This document shows positions 56,365-63,208 of a DNA stretch of 64,000 nucleotides, in pieces; within the stretch, counting starts at the first letter, position 1, and every line of letters begins with the position of its first letter. A model generated the notes under the pieces. That model ran no database searches. It was not told the DNA's origin and worked only from the letters and a program-made list of their open reading frames with translations. The translations under genes and the position numbers were made by a program. The DNA comes from Eudoraea adriatica DSM 19308 (GTDB lineage Bacteria > Bacteroidota > Bacteroidia > Flavobacteriales > Flavobacteriaceae): assembly GCF_000382125.1 (NCBI RefSeq), contig NZ_KB907548.1, forward strand, positions 434,001 through 498,000. Direction: 5' to 3'.

Positions 56365-57792
56365 ATGAAAAAATCAGGCTACATCTTCCTGGCTGCAATC
56401 GTAATGATAGCCGGAATTCTATTGGTCAACACGCTGATGCTTACCTCAAAGCAGGTGGCCCCGGATGAACTGGAACCACTGCAAATTCCTGATGCGGTTA
56501 TCCGGAATTTATCCGGAGCGGTTACATTTCCCACCATTTCGTACAATGAAGACGCAACCCCGGATTCTACTGCATTTTTTGGGTTTCACCGGTTCCTTAA
56601 GGCAACTTTCCCCCTGCTGCATGAAAAACTGAGCCTGGAAAAGATTAATGATTACAGTTTACTTTATACCTGGAAAGGTTCCGATGCGTCAAAAAAACCA
56701 ATTATTTTGATGTCACACCAGGATGTTGTCCCGGTAGATCAGCCAACCCTGACCAAATGGGAAGCCGGCCCCTTTGAAGGAAAAATAACAGATGACCTTA
56801 TAATTGGCCGGGGAACCATGGACGACAAGAGTTCATTAATGGCAATAATGGAAAGTGTAGAGATGTTGCTGGCAGAAAATTTTACCCCTTCGCGCACCAT
56901 TTACCTGGCTTTTGGCCATGATGAGGAAGTAGGCGGAAGTAAAGGAGCGGCAGGGATTGCGGCCCACCTAAAGGATAAAGGAGTACATGCTGCCATGACT
57001 TTGGATGAAGGCGGATTTTTATCAGAAAATATGGTACCGGGTATTGACAATACGGTTGCCATGGTTAACCTTGCCGAGAAGGGTTTTGCGTCCTTCCGGC
57101 TTATCGTGGAAACTAATGGAGGGCACAGTTCCCGGCCTCCAAGGGAAAACACCATTGGGATGCTTGCCCAGGCCATTGTGGACCTTGAAGAGAATCAACT
57201 TCCCTATAAGCTGGTCTCTCCAATCGATTATCAGTTTGAGTACATGGGGGCCGAACTCCCTTTTACGGACAAAATAAAATATGCCAACCCATGGCTATTT
57301 AAAAATTCCCTTTTACAATCCATAAATGCCCATACCACCACGGCCGCCACAATTATAGAAGGCGGAGTTAAAAACAATGTAATCCCCACTGTGGCAGAAG
57401 CTACAGTTAATTTCAGAATACTGCCGGGAGAGACCATTGAATCTGTAAAAACACATATACAAAATACCATCAGTGATAAAATAAGGGTGGAAACGGTTGG
57501 TTTCCTTACCAATCCCTCACCGGTATCCGGTATTGATTCCGAGGCCTTCATGGTGCTGGAAAAAACCATACGCTCTGTATTTCCGGAGGCAGTGGTAGTT
57601 CCCGGGCTGGTTGGCGGGGGAACAGACGCCCGCTATTTTTACGATATTTCCGATGATGTATACCGCTTTTACCCGCTCAGGATTAATGCCGAAAGTTATA
57701 CCCGGTTTCACGGGATAGATGAAAAGATTTCAAGGGAAAACTATAAAGAAATAATCACTTTCACTTACCATTTAATCAAACGCTATCCCTGA
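56365..57792 (+). CDS. M20-family metallopeptidase (carboxypeptidase S-like)
   Basis: 475 residues. N-terminal membrane anchor (GYIFLAAIVMIAGILLVNTL). Zinc ligands: His in LMSHQDVVPVDQ, Asp in GRGTMDDKSSLM, Glu pair in GHDEEVGGSKGAAG, and His near the end (TRFHGIDEKI). Dimerisation or lid domain (~250-370). Length fits CPS-type members. It likely trims peptides at the outer side of the inner membrane. Confidence 0.92.
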   Translation: MKKSGYIFLAAIVMIAGILLVNTLMLTSKQVAPDELEPLQIPDAVIRNLSGAVTFPTISYNEDATPDSTAFFGFHRFLKATFPLLHEKLSLEKINDYSLLYTWKGSDASKKPIILMSHQDVVPVDQPTLTKWEAGPFEGKITDDLIIGRGTMDDKSSLMAIMESVEMLLAENFTPSRTIYLAFGHDEEVGGSKGAAGIAAHLKDKGVHAAMTLDEGGFLSENMVPGIDNTVAMVNLAEKGFASFRLIVETNGGHSSRPPRENTIGMLAQAIVDLEENQLPYKLVSPIDYQFEYMGAELPFTDKIKYANPWLFKNSLLQSINAHTTTAATIIEGGVKNNVIPTVAEATVNFRILPGETIESVKTHIQNTISDKIRVETVGFLTNPSPVSGIDSEAFMVLEKTIRSVFPEAVVVPGLVGGGTDARYFYDISDDVYRFYPLRINAESYTRFHGIDEKISRENYKEIITFTYHLIKRYP

Positions 57793-58121
57793 ACAGGCAT
57801 TAATTTTCAGGATACATTTTTACAAAGTATTTGTTTAGAATGACTTCGTATAGCGAATCCAAATTCTAAAAAATCCCTTTCAGTTAATGGCATTTTAAGG
57901 GTAGCTAGATTTGACTGGAATACTGGTATTGCCAAAAACTATTAGTACGAATTCCTTATATTGCTGCGCTAACCGTCAACCACAACTTCAAATGATAAAT
58001 TTTTTCAGGACCGGGCGTATAGAAAATGTCTGGCAGACATTTTTAGCAGGACAAAGCGCAGCTATGGGCCAGATGAAGCGAAGATACCATCCTGCAGCGC
58101 TGGAATTATAAATAAACAAGT
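57793..58121. other. Gap before the second DUF6090 gene
   Basis: 329 bases. The plus frame 57911-58111 is open (NFFRTGRIENVWQTFLAGQS), but I recognise no family and it abuts DUF6090, so I do not call it a gene. A perfect 21-bp palindrome is at 58023-58043. Confidence 0.4.
58023..58043. promoter_or_regulatory. Perfect 21-bp palindrome
   Basis: AAAATGTCTG and CAGACATTTT around one central G, 79 bp before the DUF6090 gene at 58122. Could be a regulator site or a transcription end hairpin (TTTTT on the right side), or part of a lost coding region. Confidence 0.35.
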
Positions 58122-58871
58122 ATGATTAAATTCTTCAGGCACATTAGAAAACAATTGCTAACTGAAAACAAAACGGGCAAATACATTGCCTATGCCATTG
58201 GTGAGATTATCCTTGTAGTAATAGGCATATTAATAGCGCTACAGATAAACAATTGGAATGAGGAAAGGGTAGCTCGTAGAAGTGAGCAAAAACTACTAAT
58301 GAGCCTATTGGAGGACTTCAAATCCAATCTGGCTTCTCTGGAGTCTTCCCTAAATGAAATTCCGAATTTAATCGAAGAATACAGTTTGGTTTTGGAACAT
58401 GCAGGAAGAATAAACAATGGATTGTCAGATACAATGAAAGCTGACATCATCGTCACGGGGTTTATACGGACCATCCTTGTTGACGGAACGTTAACTTCTG
58501 TGCTTGGCTCCACTACTTTGGAATTGATAAGCAATGATACCTTAAAGAGACTGCTCACTTCCCATCCTGCCCGCCTCAGGGATTTCAAAGAATCAGAAAA
58601 CGACCTGATTGACTATGTGCATGAGGTACAAAGACCTTTGTTCAGGTCGTATATAAACTTATCCGACTTTCTATTAGATGAACCAAGGTTTGATGAATTT
58701 ATAAAGCATGTCGAGCAATCGGATTATGAAAGCCTTTTAAAAAACCGGGAATACCTCAATTCCGTAATCGGCATCAGATCCATAAATAAAGACTTGTTGA
58801 ATCAGTGCAGAGAGCTGTACGAGCATACCCGGGAAATAAGCTTGATCCTGGAGGACGAATTAAAAAATTAG
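58122..58871 (+). CDS. DUF6090-family membrane protein (copy 2)
   Basis: 249 residues. N-terminus MIKFFRHIRKQLLTEN, then the membrane helix (YAIGEIILVVIGILIAL) ending QINNWNEER, then a helical soluble domain (~45-249). The first 14 residues are identical in the copy at 60359, which has an extra nine-residue insertion directly after them. Function of the family is unknown. Followed by a comM relic on the other strand. Confidence 0.9.
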   Translation: MIKFFRHIRKQLLTENKTGKYIAYAIGEIILVVIGILIALQINNWNEERVARRSEQKLLMSLLEDFKSNLASLESSLNEIPNLIEEYSLVLEHAGRINNGLSDTMKADIIVTGFIRTILVDGTLTSVLGSTTLELISNDTLKRLLTSHPARLRDFKESENDLIDYVHEVQRPLFRSYINLSDFLLDEPRFDEFIKHVEQSDYESLLKNREYLNSVIGIRSINKDLLNQCRELYEHTREISLILEDELKN

Positions 58872-58935
58872 CTAATGGCATAGTGCATTTTTTGCATAGG
58901 ACCATTTCTATTCTATCATCCCGCGATAAACATAT

Positions 58936-59106
58936 TTACGTAACCCTTTCCTTGTCTAAGCTAAGATTTTGTATTGCTTCACAGATGTGGTTCCCATCAA
59001 TATTTAGGCTGTTTTCTAAATCGGCAATGGTTCTGGCCACTTTTAATATCCGGTCATAAGCCCTTGCAGACAGGTTGAGGCGTTACATAACATTTTTTAA
59101 AAGATC
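58936..59106 (-). pseudogene. Relic of the 3' end of a YifB/ComM-type Mg-chelatase-like gene (1)
   Basis: Minus-strand reading GDLLKNVM, stop (TAA at 59085-59083), [24 protein letters not shown]...[35 protein letters not shown] is the well-known C-terminal part of YifB/ComM proteins; intact genes end [11 protein letters not shown].... So this is a dead fragment, with an in-frame stop and a drifted tail. A degenerate REP-like motif adjoins it at 59106. Confidence 0.8.
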
Positions 59107-59131
59107 CCCGCTGGCGCAAGCTTCTAGCTCA
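59106..59131. repeat. REP-like palindrome (2, degenerate)
   Basis: CCCCGCTGGCGC head followed by AAGCTTCTAGCTC; the hairpin core differs (AGCT/AGCT) from the other copies. Adjoins the comM relic and overlaps the last two codons and stop of the NTF2 gene. Confidence 0.45.
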
Positions 59132-59539
59132 GCTGTTAGTATGCACCCCCATAACTTCCTGGAGTGCAGCGGTGTTTGTATATTGCTGAAACTTGGTGAC
59201 CTTACCCCCTTTAAACTGCCAGATATGGCAAAACTGTGAATCTTGCTCCTTGCCCGTTGCCTTAAAGGTTCCGGTGTATCGGCCTTCAATAATTACGGTT
59301 TCTCCCGCATCGTAAAACAAATTCGGGTGCACCTCGAAACCGTCCCATTCTTCTGCCAAACGAGCAAATAGTTGATTCAGTACCGCGTCCGGGCCAACAA
59401 AAGCTTCTCCACTGGGCATATACGGATTTCCTTCGGCCTCATGCCATTTAATTTCAGGATCCATGACACCAAGTACGGCTGGCACGGCGCCCCTTCCAAA
59501 AGCCTCGTAGGCATTCTTAATTATAGTTACATTACTCAT
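59129..59539 (-). CDS. NTF2-like / ketosteroid-isomerase-fold protein
   Basis: 136 residues from ATG 59539; the frame opens at 59638 but the first 33 residues look non-coding. The SnoaL-like fold shows NAYEAFGRGAVPAVLGVMDP as first helices, IKWHEAEGNPYMPSGEAFVG, the strand ETVIIEGRYTGTFKATGKE, and FCHIWQFKGGKVTKFQQYTN as the usual last strands. Probably binds or isomerises a small molecule. Its last codons touch the REP-like motif at 59106. Confidence 0.88.
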   Translation of the reverse strand: MSNVTIIKNAYEAFGRGAVPAVLGVMDPEIKWHEAEGNPYMPSGEAFVGPDAVLNQLFARLAEEWDGFEVHPNLFYDAGETVIIEGRYTGTFKATGKEQDSQFCHIWQFKGGKVTKFQQYTNTAALQEVMGVHTNS

Positions 59540-59639
59540 AGGAATATATTGGTTAAAGGTTAATTTAAATTTGAAATACTTCTTTACCAAACACGGGTTT
59601 TCCTGATCACAGTTCCTTAGGCAGCATAAAACGTGCAAT

Positions 59640-59880
59640 TGGTGAAGGAATTATCGATAAGATAATGCAATTATGACAAACCTCAAAACAATAATCTAAC
59701 AACTCAACTAATACCTCGTGTCTTAGGTCAGATGCGGTGAGGTTTTATTGCTAAAAATACCAATAGATCATTAATAGGTATTGGGGCTATACTAGACAGA
59801 AATTTTACAGAAAACATAAAAAGCAATTAAACATTTCCTGTTCCGGAAGCATAATGAAATAAAAAAATATTTTTGATTTC
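59640..59880. other. Intergenic stretch
   Basis: Some 240 AT-rich bases between the NTF2 gene and the repeat cluster. It has ACCTC and GAGGT-TTTT about 25 bases apart (59730-59755), a poor hairpin. Nothing else seen. Confidence 0.35.
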
Positions 59881-60085
59881 CCCTCGCTAGCGCGAGCGTC
59901 ACGCTCGTGATCTGAGGAAGGACGAAATAAGAAGTATGAGGTACGAAGGAAGAAATAAATGGGACGAAGGAAGAAATACGAGGTGCGAATTAAGAGAATA
60001 TGATTATTGGTTTTGTTTTTTCTTGTTTTTCCGGGCAGTTTTAATTGATGACACTACAATCGCCAAAAGTTCATTCGCCTCATGC
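59881..60085. repeat. 205-bp direct repeat, copy A
   Basis: Matches 61633-61837 base for base without indels, with six mismatches by my reading. In order it holds a REP-like palindrome (59881-59909), a purine-rich array (59914-59994), and the last ~27 codons of a four-helix-bundle gene on the minus strand (60085-60004). Confidence 0.92.
60004..60085 (-). pseudogene. C-terminal stub of a four-helix-bundle (S23/IVS) gene
   Basis: Minus strand HEANELLAIVVSSIKTARK, then NKKKQNQ and stop. This is the usual C-terminus of 23S-rRNA-intervening-sequence (four helix bundle) proteins. The rest of the gene is missing; a REP pair replaces it from 60086. Confidence 0.7.
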
Positions 60086-60087
60086 CC

Positions 60088-60147
60088 ACCGCTGGCGCAA
60101 GTGTCACGCTTATGACCCCTCGCTGGCGCGAGCGCCACGCTCGTTAC
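60088..60147. repeat. Pair of REP-like palindromes (4 and 5)
   Basis: Two modules in direct order: GCTGGCGCAAGTGTCACGCTT at 60091 and GCTGGCGCGAGCGCCACGCTC at 60122. Their hairpin bases change together (AAGTG/CGCTT against GAGCG/CGCTC), as expected for a conserved stem. Confidence 0.72.
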
Positions 60148-60175
60148 CAAAATGCTGGTTAGTGGGTTTAATCTT

Positions 60176-60289
60176 TCAAAGATCCATCATACCTAAGTGC
60201 AAGCCTTTATTATCAATTTTGAGAACAGTTTCCTCGCAACCTACAAGCGCTACATCTGTGATTCTATCTAATGTGGCGGTCTGCTTACC
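60176..60289 (-). pseudogene. C-terminal protein fragment next to REP (copy 2)
   Basis: 37 codons ending ...DRITDVALVGCEETVLKIDN, then KGLHLGMMDL and TGA at 60178-60176. An in-frame stop closes it upstream near 60290. Related to the fragment at 52172-52270. Parent family not recognised. Confidence 0.45.
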
Positions 60290-60328
60290 TCAATACTTAT
60301 CTTATTACCGGCGTGTTGGTTAATTCTG

Positions 60329-60336
60329 TATCTTAG
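60329..60336 (+). promoter_or_regulatory. Candidate -7 element (TATCTTAG)
   Basis: TATCTTAG, then GAAGAACAACCAACTACTTC, then the start codon of DUF6090 copy 3 only 23 bp further, so the leader would be very short. TTG stands only 10 bp upstream, too close for a normal -33. Confidence 0.4.
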
Positions 60337-60358
60337 GAAGAACAACCAACTACTTCAC

Positions 60359-61102
60359 ATGATTAAGTTCTTTAGACACATTAGAAAACAATTATTAACT
60401 GAAAACCCGCCTGCCGGGTCACGGATGGCAGGCAAGTTCAGTAAATACCTTTTATATGCTATTGGCGAAATTGTGTTGGTGGTTATTGGAATATTAATTG
60501 CTTTAAGTATTAATAATTGGAATGAAGAACGAAAAACAAGAAAAATAGAGAAGAGAATACTCGAGGAGCTCGTTGAAAATCTGGAGTTTAATACCGATAG
60601 ACTGGAGCAATGGGTAATACAAAATCGCCGGCATAATAGATCTAGCGAGATAATAGCCAAAACTCTCGAAAACAAACTTCCCTATAATGATTCTTTAGGT
60701 AGACATTTTGGGTGGGCGACCACCATGAGAAGAAGTGAATTATTGTCCGAAGTTGGGTATGAATCGTTAAAAAATGTGGGCTTAGAAATTGTTCAAAATA
60801 AGCAATTAAAAAAGTATATTGTATTACTTTTTGAACGTAATTACAAAGAAATTAAATCCAAGATTGAACAATTAAACCCTCTTATCAATGAATTACTTAA
60901 TGTTCGCCAAAAGCGGTTTATACGATTGCAAGGTTTTAATTTCAAGCCATTAGACTATCCCAATCTTCTAATTGATATTCAATTTCAAAGCTATATGGCC
61001 TCACTCAAAGAGGAGAGAGGCTGGTTTAACCGCTCCTTGGAAGATAGCCTTCAAGAAACGCAAAAAGTGCTACAACTCGTAAAAGAGGAATTAAATAACT
61101 AA
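60359..61102 (+). CDS. DUF6090-family membrane protein (copy 3, with in-frame palindromic insertion)
   Basis: 247 residues. MIKFFRHIRKQLLTEN is identical to copy 2; then PPAGSRMAGKFSKY replaces the KTGKY of copy 2, nine residues longer. The extra DNA (60406-60433) contains the inverted repeat GCCTGCC/GGCAGGC and keeps the frame. The membrane helix (YAIGEIVLVVIGILIAL ... SINNWNEER) and helical domain follow normally. So the protein is likely still made. Confidence 0.88.
   Translation: MIKFFRHIRKQLLTENPPAGSRMAGKFSKYLLYAIGEIVLVVIGILIALSINNWNEERKTRKIEKRILEELVENLEFNTDRLEQWVIQNRRHNRSSEIIAKTLENKLPYNDSLGRHFGWATTMRRSELLSEVGYESLKNVGLEIVQNKQLKKYIVLLFERNYKEIKSKIEQLNPLINELLNVRQKRFIRLQGFNFKPLDYPNLLIDIQFQSYMASLKEERGWFNRSLEDSLQETQKVLQLVKEELNN
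60406..60433. repeat. Palindromic element inserted in frame in DUF6090
   Basis: CGCCTGCC, an 11-base centre, GGCAGGC: 7-bp arms. Length of the extra DNA against copy 2 is 27 bp (nine codons). GC content far above that of the surrounding gene. Confidence 0.7.
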
Positions 61103-61170
61103 TGAAAGGCTAACAATGTTTATAAACCATAAAAAAACGGACAAAATAATTCTGCCATAAACCAATTAAT

Positions 61171-61599
61171 ATGACGCATTCTATTTATCATGATTTGGTA
61201 ATTAAAGCACCAATCAAAAAAGTTTATGATGCTATAACTGAACCAATGCATTTAGTTAATTGGTGGCCTCTCAAGTGCGAAGGAAAACCAAAAGAAGATG
61301 AAGTCTATAATTTCTTCTTTACACCTGAATATGATTGGTATGGAAAAGTCATTAAATCAGAAAACGAGAAATCTTTCCACATCAAGATGACAAAATCCGA
61401 CCCGGATTGGGATTCAACTACTTTTGGTTTTGACCTGAAACAAAATGAAACTTATGTGCAGGTTAAATTTTCGCATTTAGGGTGGCCAGAATGCAATGCT
61501 CATTACAGAAGATCATCATTTTGTTGGGCTATATTGCTCAACGGATTAAAGAATTATATAGAAAAAGGAATCATTGTTCCATTTGAAGAAAGAGAATAA
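61171..61599 (+). CDS. SRPBCC-family (AHSA1-like) protein
   Basis: 142 residues. Typical start for the helix-grip fold: HDLVIKAPIKKVYDAITEPM, then VNWWPLKCEGKPKEDEVYNF, strands YDWYGKVIKS and TYVQVKFSHLGWPE, and a long C-terminal helix (LLNGLKNYIEKG). START-like domains of this type bind hydrophobic ligands or act in ATPase activation. Follows DUF6090 copy 3 after 68 bp, possibly cotranscribed. The 205-bp repeat B begins 33 bp after the stop. Confidence 0.9.
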   Translation: MTHSIYHDLVIKAPIKKVYDAITEPMHLVNWWPLKCEGKPKEDEVYNFFFTPEYDWYGKVIKSENEKSFHIKMTKSDPDWDSTTFGFDLKQNETYVQVKFSHLGWPECNAHYRRSSFCWAILLNGLKNYIEKGIIVPFEERE

Positions 61600-61632
61600 C
61601 CTATTGCCAGCAAGGCATATAAAATTATAGCA

Positions 61633-61837
61633 CCCTCGGTGGCGCAAGCGTCACGCTCGTGATCTGAGGAAGGACAAAATAAGAAGTATGAGGGACGAAG
61701 GAAGAAATAAATGGGACGAAGGAAGAAATACGAGGTGCGAATTAAGAGAATATGATTATTGGTTTTGTTTTTTCTTGTTTTTCCGGGCAGTTTTAATTGA
61801 TGACACTACAATCGCCAAAAGTTAATTCGCCTCATGC
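61633..61837. repeat. 205-bp direct repeat, copy B
   Basis: Second copy of the repeat at 59881-60085, 1752 bp apart. It includes a REP-like palindrome (61633-61661), a purine-rich array (61666-61746) and the 3' end of the four-helix-bundle gene relic (61756-61837). Confidence 0.92.
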
Positions 61838-62118
61838 TTTAAATTTTTGATTTCTTTTCTACCCGTGTCCGGGACCTCTTGAAATAATTCTAACCAATAA
61901 ATGGATTCGTCTGCTTCTTCTTCTACAATTTTAAGTTTATTTATAAAATCTGCTGTTGACTTCGCCCGCTGGGAGGCCCTATAGCTGGCTCCTACCGAAC
62001 TTGAACATCGTATTAGCTGTCTCGCCCACGCATCATATTCCCGAGATTTAGGGATGTTCTTACAGAACTTCCAACAGTCAATCGCAAACCTTTTAGTTCT
62101 AGATTTCAGATCCTGTAT
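61756..62118 (-). pseudogene. Decayed four-helix-bundle (S23/IVS-type) gene
   Basis: Minus-strand reading DLKSRTKRFAIDCWKFCKNI ... CSSSVGASYRASQRAKSTAD ... EADESIYWLELFQE ... HEAN, stop at 61824-61822. The family hallmarks (SSSVGA-N/S-x-R-A, ADF-x-x-KL-x-x-x-x-EA-DE-x-x-YWL-EL) are intact. Two lesions: no start codon (ATA at 62118 where ATG would fit), and GAA to TAA after HEAN, which copy A at 60085 still reads as GAA. Without the stop the frame runs to 61756 for ~120 residues, the normal size. The function of these proteins is unclear. Confidence 0.8.
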
Positions 62119-62158
62119 TCCTCTATTTTAGTGTCATTTCCAAATATTGTCACCGAAA

Positions 62159-62201
62159 ATTCCATCTCGTACTTCGTACTTCCAACCTCGAACCTTAATT
62201 A
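62159..62201. repeat. Inverted purine-rich array
   Basis: On the minus strand GGTTCGAGGTTGGAAGTACG and so on. Same unit types as the arrays at 54197 and 59914 but in the opposite orientation. Confidence 0.55.
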
Positions 62202-62220
62202 GCCTAACCACCCTCTTTAT

Positions 62221-62300
62221 TAAATTCCAAAATACAAACCCCAAATTCCAATGTTCACATTTGCTTTTTTCTTTTTTGGGATTTGAGATTTGAGATTTGG
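62221..62300. repeat. Dispersed TAAATTCC element (copy 2)
   Basis: TAAATTCCAAAATA ... CCAAATTCCA ... TTTTGGGATTTGAGATTTGA. Same block order as the copy at 56023. Open frames over it (62134-62322) give WNLGFVFWNLIK-type peptides, which I regard as spurious. Confidence 0.6.
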
Positions 62301-62309
62301 TGCTTATTA

Positions 62310-62420
62310 TTATCCAAGCCACCCCTCTCTGTCCAAACTACGATACTGTATGGCTTCCGCTAGGTGTGACGCCTCAATGTTTTCTTTGGCCTCAAGGTCC
62401 GCAATGGTCCTCGATACTTT
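62310..62420 (-). pseudogene. Relic of the 3' end of a YifB/ComM-type gene (2)
   Basis: Minus-strand reading [20 protein letters not shown], then [16 protein letters not shown] and stop at 62312-62310. This is the canonical C-terminus of YifB/ComM proteins. Upstream of 62420 the similarity stops at once, so only 36 codons survive. Better preserved than the relic at 58936. Confidence 0.8.
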
Positions 62421-62476
62421 AGAGTAATAATTTCAATTATAGCATAAACCTGTTCTAAAAGTTCGAACAGATGTAT

Positions 62477-63208
62477 TTAGTTACTGGCAAGATAAATCTG
62501 AACAAAAAGCAGCGTATCCATATAGATATGCGCAATAATCAGCGTCCATAGCCTTTTCTTTAGTACAAAATAGCTAATTCCCATAGCCAAACCCATAAAT
62601 CCGGTTTGGACCATCCCCATAGCACCCCATTCATAATGAATTAATCCGAAGAAAACCGAACTAAGAAGTACAGCTATTAGCTTGCTATATTTGAAGGATT
62701 GTGTTATTTCAGCAATGCGATTGATTAAAAATGCACGGTAAATTACCTCCTCAGCAAAAGAAGAAATGAAGTATACTCCCAAAAGTGACAGAAGGAGCCC
62801 CCCCAGATTGTCTTTTAAAAAATCATATCTACTAAAATCCGCACTATCGGGAATTCCCGTAATATTAGCCATAATAATAGCACCCAGAATGAAGCAGCTG
62901 ACAGCAAATACAAATACCACCAAAGATTGTCCAAAGGCGCGGAGGCCTTGCTTTAGACTAACCGGATTGAAGGTCAGTCCAAATTCTTTCCAGGACTGTC
63001 CGCGTAGTTTCAGACTGGTCCAAATCATTGCTAACATAAGGAGATTAGCAACCCAAACAACACCATAGCTACGAATAAGATCTTCACCAACCCATGAACT
63101 TGTACATTTAATAAACAAGAGGGCCGGAAGAAATACCAACAACATTTCGCCAAAGCAGTATATCCAATTCTGGTGGTCCGATTGTACATTTTCCATCTTA
63201 GTTTCCAT
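62477..63208 (-). CDS. CPBP-family intramembrane metalloprotease
   Basis: 243 residues with about seven membrane helices. Motifs EEVIYRAFLINRIAE, FFGLIHYEWG and AHIYMDTLLF match the E-E-x-x-x-R, F-x-x-x-H and H-x-x-x-(N/D) set of the family. It follows the AraC-type gene by 113 bp on the same strand. Different in sequence from the CPBP protein at 45325. Possible self-immunity or signalling protease. Confidence 0.9.
   Translation of the reverse strand: METKMENVQSDHQNWIYCFGEMLLVFLPALLFIKCTSSWVGEDLIRSYGVVWVANLLMLAMIWTSLKLRGQSWKEFGLTFNPVSLKQGLRAFGQSLVVFVFAVSCFILGAIIMANITGIPDSADFSRYDFLKDNLGGLLLSLLGVYFISSFAEEVIYRAFLINRIAEITQSFKYSKLIAVLLSSVFFGLIHYEWGAMGMVQTGFMGLAMGISYFVLKKRLWTLIIAHIYMDTLLFVQIYLASN

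Noticed and set aside
57911-58111. 66-residue plus frame before DUF6090 copy 2
   Set aside because: No family recognised and no signal, but it contains the perfect palindrome; kept only as a possible relic.
59914-59994. CRISPR-like appearance of the purine-rich arrays
   Set aside because: Units are 6-9 bases, imperfect and directly adjoining; no regular repeat and spacer pattern and no cas genes.
62134-62322. 62-residue minus frame over the repeats
   Set aside because: Made of the dispersed TAAATTCC element and the purine-rich array, a typical spurious product.
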